Origin: SAR324 cluster bacterium
GTDB taxonomy: Bacteria; SAR324; NAC60-12
Reading direction: 5' to 3'
DNA length: 64,000 bases
Assembly (NCBI GenBank): GCA_028281495.1
Contig: JANQJU010000029.1
Location: forward strand, 310,001 to 374,000
The translations under genes and the position numbers were made by a program. Shown here one piece after another: positions 60,801 through 64,000 of this stretch. A model generated the notes under the pieces. The model made no database searches. It was not told the DNA's origin and saw only the letters and a program-made list of their open reading frames with translations. Within the stretch, counting starts at the first letter, position 1. Every line of letters begins with the position of its first letter.

Positions 60801-63800
60801 CTCAGGAAGCTTCCGCCGGTTTGGAGAGTGGGACGCAGACCGCAGGTCCATTTCATACAAGGCAACCAATTCTCGGAGGACCACTCCCAAAGACCATCCG
60901 TCAGAAGCAATATGATGCATCACAAACACCAACACATGCACCGCTTCGTCTAGAGAGGGTTGGTTGGATACCGGCTCTGAAGCTTTCTGCAAGCATACGA
61001 GCGTGGCTCGTAACATCAGGTCTTGACTGAGATCAAAGGGAGCTAACGCTTCTTGAGAAGCGATCCGTAGTACCTCTTCCTGTTGCTCTTCAGGCTCGTA
61101 TTCGGTCAAGTCAATTTGTGGAATATTCCATGCGAAGGTTTCATGAATCCGTTGCTGGGGTTGCCCCTTTGCCGTGTGCAGTGTGGTCCGTAACACTTCA
61201 TGGCGTTGGATGATTTTGCAGAAACACTGGGTGAGGCGATCTGTATCGAGTTCCCCTTGAATTTTCACAACCGCAGGCATGTTGTATGTGGGGCTGGGGC
61301 CTTCCAGTTGATCCAAAAACCACAAACGCTGTTGTGCAAAAGAAAGCGGTAGGGCTTGGGTGCGGGGCGCGGGCACAATGGGAGAACCGGCGGCTTGTTG
61401 TGCATCGTCAACCCCTGCGGTGAGCATGGAAATGGTCGGGGACTCAAACAATCGGCGAAGTGGCAAATCGACATCAAATTGGTGTCGAATTCTTGAAATC
61501 ACTTGGGTGGCTAATAAAGAATGTCCTCCCAATTCAAAGAAATTTTCGTGGATGCTGATGTTTTGGAGGCCCAAGACTTCCTGCCAAATGGCAGCCATTT
61601 TTTTTTCAGAAGCCGTGCGAGGTGGCACAAAACTTTGAGATTCTTGACTCTGCCAATGAGGATCGGGCAAGGCCTTGCGGTCGATCTTCCCATTGGGATT
61701 GAGTGGCCACGTCTCAATCATCATATAAGTTGCTGGCTGCATATAATCAGGCAGTTGGTCTTCCATGTAACGACGAATGGCAGGCACCAGACTTCGACTC
61801 AGCTTTCCAAACAACGGGTTGTTCACATAATGATTCCACGGAAGCACTTTCTCATTTCCACCGCTTTCGTAAAGAATTGGGCTGGGCCTCACTCCGGCTT
61901 GTGACGAGGCGTCGATTCGTCGTCGGAAAATCACGTCCACCTTAAAAGGGTTTCCATCGGCAGAGTAAGTGACACAAGCCTCATACGGCAAGTGAGGAGG
62001 AATCTGCCACAAGTCTTCGGGTTCCAGACCGGTAGGCAATTCCTGAATCGTTTGACGCCATCGCTCCACTGTTTCCTGAGCGGATTGAGACAACCAATCC
62101 AAGACTTGTGCTTCTGTATGCAGTCGCGCATTGGGAATGCCGCGAACCCCCAGGAGTTCGGGACGCTGCTGTTCCAAATGATGATGCAATTGGGATAAAG
62201 TCCCGTGCTGTTGCTCCCAATCCAGCCATTCGGTCGGGGGTGCTGACAGGACCGAGGCACCGTTCACACGCATCAACACTTGATACCGAAACCGAGTCAA
62301 CTCGTTGTGTGCCCGGCCTCGTTTGAGTTGCACCTGCACTTGTTGAATCTGCGGCAAATGCGAGCTTAACGCGGAGAAAAAAGCTGGATCAATCAGCAAT
62401 TCCTCTTCATCAATCACGTGTTGATGCACTTGCTGTTTCAATTGCTCCCCTGGCAGCATTTCAGAGGCTTGATGCAACTGAATGGAGGCATGATACGCCT
62501 GCATCAACGGCTTGGAACGAACATCGCCCACGTACAGGAAACCACCGGGTTTCAAAGCCCGCACCGCTCCTTCCATCACAGAAACCAAATATTCCGCGCT
62601 GGGAAAGTACTGCACAATGGAGTTGAGAATGATCACATCATACGATTCCGGATCGATGCCCGTGAAATCATCTGCCGATTGCCGGGTTAAAATCACGTGT
62701 TGCAATGCAGGATTCGCTTCTCGGAGTTTGCGGTTTGTCTCAATCGCTTCTTCTGAGTAGTCCGTGCCATGATACCCCACACAATCGGGAGCCAATCGAG
62801 ATAGCAGCAACCCCGTACCGCACCCAATTTCCAGTACATGCTGGGGGTGCAACGCCCGAATTTCTGACACCGTATGGGCCACCCATTCTTCCATCTCAGA
62901 AACCGGAATGGGCTTTCCCGTATAGCTGCTGTTCCAACCTTTGAGATTCAAGGTCAGCGATTCGAGACTTTCGTCGTTTTCGGAGTTTTGTTTTTCGTAA
63001 GCCGATTGGAACAATGAAAGCCACTGCTCCACATGTTCACTTTGTACGGATCGGTCCGGCAACGCCGGTCGCAGGTAGGCGACCAACCGCTTGTCATTGG
63101 GCGACTCTTCACGAACCAACACCACTGCCTCTTCCACTGCTTCGTGTTGTTTCAGCGTCGTTTCCACTTCGCCCAACTCGATGCGAAACCCTCGAATTTT
63201 GACTTGGTTGTCAATACGCCCCATAAACTCGATATTGCCATCTGGCAAATACCGCACGCGGTCTCCGGTTCGGTACAGGTTTCCCGGTCCAAAAGGGTTT
63301 GGAATGAATCGTTCTGCGGTCAGATCGGGACGGTTCAGATAGCCTTGGGCCACCCCATCCCCTCCGGTATAGAGTTCGCCGGGTACACCAATAGGTACGG
63401 GTTGCTGATATTCATCTAGAATGTAAATCTGCGTGTTCGCAATTGGCTTGCCAATAGGAATGGGAGCGAGATTCGGTTTCCATCCGGAAAGGGGGAAACA
63501 GGAGGTGAAGGTCGTATTTTCAGTGGGACCATAGGCATTGGTCAATCGACAGTGAGGCAAGGCTTTCATTGCCTGTTGCATGTGGGGACGTGAGAGCACT
63601 TCTCCCCCGGTAAACAGTTGACGCACTGGGCGCAAGTCTTCCAATCGTTCATCCACCATCAGATGGAATAAACCGGTCGTGATCCACAAAGTGGAAATTT
63701 TGTATTGCCGGATGACTTGCCCTAAATCGGCCAACGAATAAGGGTGGGGTGGCATGATCACCAGCTTTCCCCCATTGAGCAAGGGTGCCCACAATTCCAA

Positions 63801-64000
63801 GGTCGACGCATCAAACGAGACAGGAGCCGAAAGCAAATAGGTTTCTTGGTCACTCATGTCCGCAAAATTGGTGTTTCGAACCAAACGGATCACGTTCCGG
63901 TGGGTCACACAAACGCCTTTGGGCTTCCCAGTCGAACCCGAGGTGTACATGATATAGGCGATCTGTTCTGGTCCCACTGGCTCCAAAGCGGGATGCACAA
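51834..64000 (-). CDS. non-ribosomal peptide synthetase (5' truncated): A(nMT)-PCP-C-A-PCP-E-C-A-PCP-C
   Basis: The gene runs off the right edge; residues counted from position 63998. Domains: A1 (from edge) with an inserted N-methyltransferase about 310-735 (VLEIGCGTG near 390); PCP1 near 826; C2 (HHIASDG near 1028); A2 (TSGSTGEPKG near 1513); PCP2 GGDSI near 1931; E (HHLAVDG near 2137); C3, D-L type (HHILMDG near 2616); A3 (near 3100); PCP3 near 3500; C4 (HHIASDG near 3692); a pentapeptide-repeat tail. Pocket codes by eye: A1 D-A-L-W-F-G-A-T-F (Val/Ile-like); A2 D-L-T-K-V-G-H-V-G (Asp or Asn); A3 D-V-Q-F-I-A-H-V-I (Pro-like). It ends in a C domain with no A or PCP, passing the chain to the downstream NRPS. 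Confidence 0.94.
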   Translation of the reverse strand, partial: VHPALEPVGPEQIAYIMYTSGSTGKPKGVCVTHRNVIRLVRNTNFADMSDQETYLLSAPVSFDASTLELWAPLLNGGKLVIMPPHPYSLADLGQVIRQYKISTLWITTGLFHLMVDERLEDLRPVRQLFTGGEVLSRPHMQQAMKALPHCRLTNAYGPTENTTFTSCFPLSGWKPNLAPIPIGKPIANTQIYILDEYQQPVPIGVPGELYTGGDGVAQGYLNRPDLTAERFIPNPFGPGNLYRTGDRVRYLPDGNIEFMGRIDNQVKIRGFRIELGEVETTLKQHEAVEEAVVLVREESPNDKRLVAYLRPALPDRSVQSEHVEQWLSLFQSAYEKQNSENDESLESLTLNLKGWNSSYTGKPIPVSEMEEWVAHTVSEIRALHPQHVLEIGCGTGLLLSRLAPDCVGYHGTDYSEEAIETNRKLREANPALQHVILTRQSADDFTGIDPESYDVIILNSIVQYFPSAEYLVSVMEGAVRALKPGGFLYVGDVRSKPLMQAYHASIQLHQASEMLPGEQLKQQVHQHVIDEEELLIDPAFFSALSSHLPQIQQVQVQLKRGRAHNELTRFRYQVLMRVNGASVLSAPPTEWLDWEQQHGTLSQLHHHLEQQRPELLGVRGIPNARLHTEAQVLDWLSQSAQETVERWRQTIQELPTGLEPEDLWQIPPHLPYEACVTYSADGNPFKVDVIFRRRIDASSQAGVRPSPILYESGGNEKVLPWNHYVNNPLFGKLSRSLVPAIRRYMEDQLPDYMQPATYMMIETWPLNPNGKIDRKALPDPHWQSQESQSFVPPRTASEKKMAAIWQEVLGLQNISIHENFFELGGHSLLATQVISRIRHQFDVDLPLRRLFESPTISMLTAGVDDAQQAAGSPIVPAPRTQALPLSFAQQRLWFLDQLEGPSPTYNMPAVVKIQGELDTDRLTQCFCKIIQRHEVLRTTLHTAKGQPQQRIHETFAWNIPQIDLTEYEPEEQQEEVLRIASQEALAPFDLSQDLMLRATLVCLQKASEPVSNQPSLDEAVHVLVFVMHHIASDGWSLGVVLRELVALYEMDLRSASHSPNRRKLPELSVQYADFAQWQREWLAGGRLEKQLDYWKQHLDGAPKRLELPYDFPRPPHQTFRGERLEFCLPVETGRQLDRLCRQTGTTAFMTLLATFNVLLHRYSGQEDIVVGSPIANRNRQEVEPLIGFFVNTLALRTDCSGNPSFLDLLAQVRQTAQAAYEHQDVPFETLVDALQLERDLSHSPVFQVMFAFQNLSLPILELPGLSVTPLKQKIQTARFELNLSMWEETGRFHGTWTYNTDLFEAATIERMMDHFQMLLAGIVSAPTQPIAQIPLWEETSEKIQMREDTLFPERCWHHWFEEQAQRTPEASALVFEDETGRCHQWTYRELDHQASRLSSRLADYALQPDQCVGICLERSAEVILSMLAIMKAGAAYVVLDEKLPVERWESILRQTQAPVVLTHTTFLNQLPTQETATLCLDGLEPLHVLPSPKKDSDLPAQPSQLAYVVFTSGSTGEPKGVAVEHRQLSNYVHSIVNRLDLYALQSEGGSTKRPVQYANVSTFAADLGHTMIFPALCTGGTLHILSEEKATTPDALAEYFQRHQIDCLKIVPSHLKALLNAAQPESTPPESLLPRARLVLGGERLDWELVHNLRTLQPDCVLFNHYGPSETTVGVTTYRIDSNRSRPPSASVPIGNPLENTTVCVLDAFQQRVPPGVPGELYLGGKNVARGYWGQPELTQSRFVPNPFEEKGNPSCSTNERLYRTGDLVRMLPDGLLEFLGRVDHQVKIRGFRVELGEVESKLLQHPDVQEAVVIAEQEPEHPYLVAYVTLTRSVSSSDACSPTDTSDLKEFLQSRVPHYMVPAVFMVLEAMPLNRNGKINRRALPKPQRVVMESYLAPRTSLEQKLATIWQEVLRVEGVGIHDNFFDIGGDSIISIQIVARARQAGLQMTPKDLFQHQTIAELVTVVHPVQTQTAEQGPVVGEVGLTPIQQRFFERVVLDPHHYNQSMMLEISSEVQPQLLKQALHHLLTHHDALRLRFVPIPTASQGNDSDGQAQDQRVSNWKQSQDKPEIIDVETIFEEVDVSNKTAEEQRLRIEAKAAEQQTSLDLQHGPLLRMTLFLRGTDQPQVLQWVIHHLAVDGVSWRVLLEDLQTVYHQLERGQTVQLPSKTTSFQAWSHGLQAYAQSETLLKEQPYWQALPPVPVDWLPVDNPNGMDPSVLESWNTVESLTRFCSRFSKEDTHSLLHEAPSAYHTQVNDLLLTALVQTFASWTHSHQVWLELEGHGREELDDSKDLSRTVGWFTSVFPVVLNWEGTSLGEAICSIKEQLRQIPQRGVGYGIQRYLTPDSSLAEDRSAPIGFNYLGQLDQAQHSETAGFFLGRSSLQGGPLRSDRQDHGYWLQINGMVVEERLELHWNFSQNVFGTSTIETLAGQFQQALRELIHHCISGESGGFTASDFELAGLSTAQLFQLPDRQNIDDIYPLTPLQNGILFETLYAPQAGVYTEQFGYTFEGFLDVSAFQTAWEQVIQRHAVLRTGFFWDEFEKPLQVVRKIVELPWQELDWSALTPTEQTSQWDLLIQQDRERGFALDKAPLMRMTLIQLGDNHYSFLWSHHHILMDGWCMPHLFQELIACYEANLSQKVVPTPVRPRPFRDYIRWLQQQDRTPAQQFWTQHLANFTDPTLLNVDSPSATNSKSAGYEQKLTHLSTELSTGLQKFARNHRLTLNTIFQGAWALLLARYCHEDDVLFGATVSGRPPELVGVETMIGLFINTVPVRVRLEGSEWLTNWLQRLQSDQREREQYAFHGLTEVQGWSEIPAGTPLFESLLVFENYPLDEALTPEQSLPHLKVKSSGIFEKTNYPLTVIAAPGQQMTLRFYFQANRFHTTTVDRMAQHLEQILTNMIRAPKQPLHTISMLSETERQQLLFDWNASHSEDLPSSQQSVGVHQWFERQAQQTPDAIAVRYEAKESLTYAELETRANRVAHRLQTSGVGPESLVGLCVERSLDMVVGLLGILKAGAAYVPLDPSYPVERLTLMLETSKASVLLTQHRLWESLALSFEGTCLFLDAETETWASFPTTPPRQTASLEHAAYVLFTSGSTGTPKGVVLEQRALSNLIEWQLQNMHTQSAAPTTLQFAPFSFDVSFQEIFSTLCLGATLHLVSNEVRRDMEALVGYVIQHRVERLFLPFIALQQFAETVVQSQCWPNSLQQIITAGEQLQITPALETLFEHLPGCVLSNHYGPTESHVITAYDLTGPPSAWPRLPPIGYPVANSQVYLLDAHQQPVPPGVRGELYLGGVQLARGYLNRPDLTDERFIPNPLGPGRLYKTGDLGRLQWSCDTKQPLLEFLGRKDHQVKIRGFRIELGEIEATLSHHPSVQQCAVVVREISRANKQLLAYVVLEEVTEQELLESMDGDIRSFLSDRLPEYMVPTHVVVLEDFPLTPSGKVDRRSLPTPEQGEGGEALPQNPTEMKVAALWESVLGLEGVSLKDNFFDLGGHSLLATQVVSRARREFLIELPLKSLFDAPTLEEFTCTIGRLQRSASRPPLPPICRADRHLRLPLSYAQQRLWFLAHLEGPSATYNMPMVLQIQGSLDVEALQKSLNAIVQRHEVLRTTLHGEEEQPYQKIHTNRSLKLEIVEASGETELSPAVQNCIREEARHPFDLSQDLMLRSKLLHVSDTNHILLLTMHHIASDGWSVGVLVHEVTTFYESFTQGKQASLPELSVQYADYAVWQRQWLSGAHLEKQLDYWKQQLSGAPVHSELPFDFSELDREDNRGRNIPLTLSPELSAALHKLSHDTGCTLFMTLLTAFQSLLYRYSGQSDFVIGTSIANRNHLETEPLIGFFVNSLALRSDLSGNPTFEELLFQIRETAQAAYDHQDVPFDMLIDGLNLTRDTERTPLFQIAFVLQNTPPPWGEVPGLKFSHPEQEHSIAKFDLTLSMQERGDGTIAGYWQFRTSLFKAKTLERMQFHFENLLKHMVFDRQQRIESVSFLASPETTGGRNEPVSNTGRADTNLSDTRSVDTGLMDTGLMDTDFNQMELENLLLELSDSDE
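51893..51967. repeat. 15-bp tandem repeat, 5 degenerate copies, in the NRPS C-terminal tail
   Basis: Units begin at 51893, 51908, 51923, 51938 and 51953; the first two differ at one base. On the minus strand they code for a pentapeptide of the form D-T-x-x-x (for example DTNLS, DTRSV, DTGLM) in the tail after the final C domain. The protein then ends in a helical acidic Leu-rich stretch (ELENLLLEL), of the kind used as a docking tail. Confidence 0.9.

Overview
The window is a dense bacterial chromosome segment, or a large contig of one. It comes from a Gram-negative organism: it encodes lipoproteins with lipoboxes, an outer-membrane beta-barrel protein ending in Phe, a LolA-like periplasmic protein and an RND/MMPL exporter. 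Base composition looks close to 50% GC. The mix of sphingolipid-type genes, NRPS megasynthases, cNMP-binding regulators and tail-collar proteins suits a metabolically rich proteobacterial or deltaproteobacterial-grade lineage. No rRNA, tRNA or other lineage marker is present, so I do not name a taxon.

Layout. 1-6.8 kb: two coupled helical proteins of unknown function, a class III-type sirtuin, a TPR protein, three tandem phage-tail-collar (MdpB-type) paralogues and a divergent DUF6916-like gene. 6.8-10.7 kb: PEP carboxylase, MoaB and a secreted protein. 10.8-15.7 kb: a FemAB-like acyltransferase, a CheA-like kinase with a cNMP sensor, and an FG-GAP/UnbV lipoprotein. 15.8-22 kb: a probable ceramide locus (GNAT ceramide synthase, serine palmitoyltransferase-like enzyme, divergent ceramide-reductase-like epimerase), then a YbhN-like membrane protein and an HpnP-like B12 radical-SAM protein. 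22-27.5 kb: a lipoprotein and an unusual adenylation / carrier / citrate-synthase fusion paired with a GH3-family acyl-amide synthetase. 27.6-36.8 kb: a PD-(D/E)XK/AAA protein, a Mpo1-like (DUF962) protein, an amidohydrolase, an M28 peptidase, a MerR regulator with a recognisable 19-bp-spacer promoter, two tandem Rieske oxygenases, an MscS channel and a cyclophilin. 37-43.9 kb: an envelope lipid-export-like set (LolA-like protein, MMPL transporter fused to two cNMP domains, outer-membrane barrel). 43.9-64 kb: a methyltransferase and two giant NRPS genes on the minus strand, the upstream one running off the right edge.

How they work together. The NRPS line reads, in biosynthetic order, A(nMT)-PCP | C-A-PCP-E | C-A-PCP | C // C*-A-PCP-E | C-PCP-TE. 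Binding-pocket residues read by eye suggest N-methyl-aliphatic, D-Asp (or Asn), a Pro-like residue, a D-configured hydrophobic residue, and a last residue whose adenylation domain is missing. The ceramide genes, the HpnP-like protein, the DUF962 protein and the MMPL/LolA/barrel set together suggest unusual outer-membrane lipids, but that link is inference.

Two things stand out. One is the adenylation-carrier-citrate synthase fusion, whose three catalytic citrate-synthase residues and carrier serine are all present. The other is the recurrent presence of short (14-21 bp) tandem repeats, mostly at the 3' ends of genes or inside linkers.
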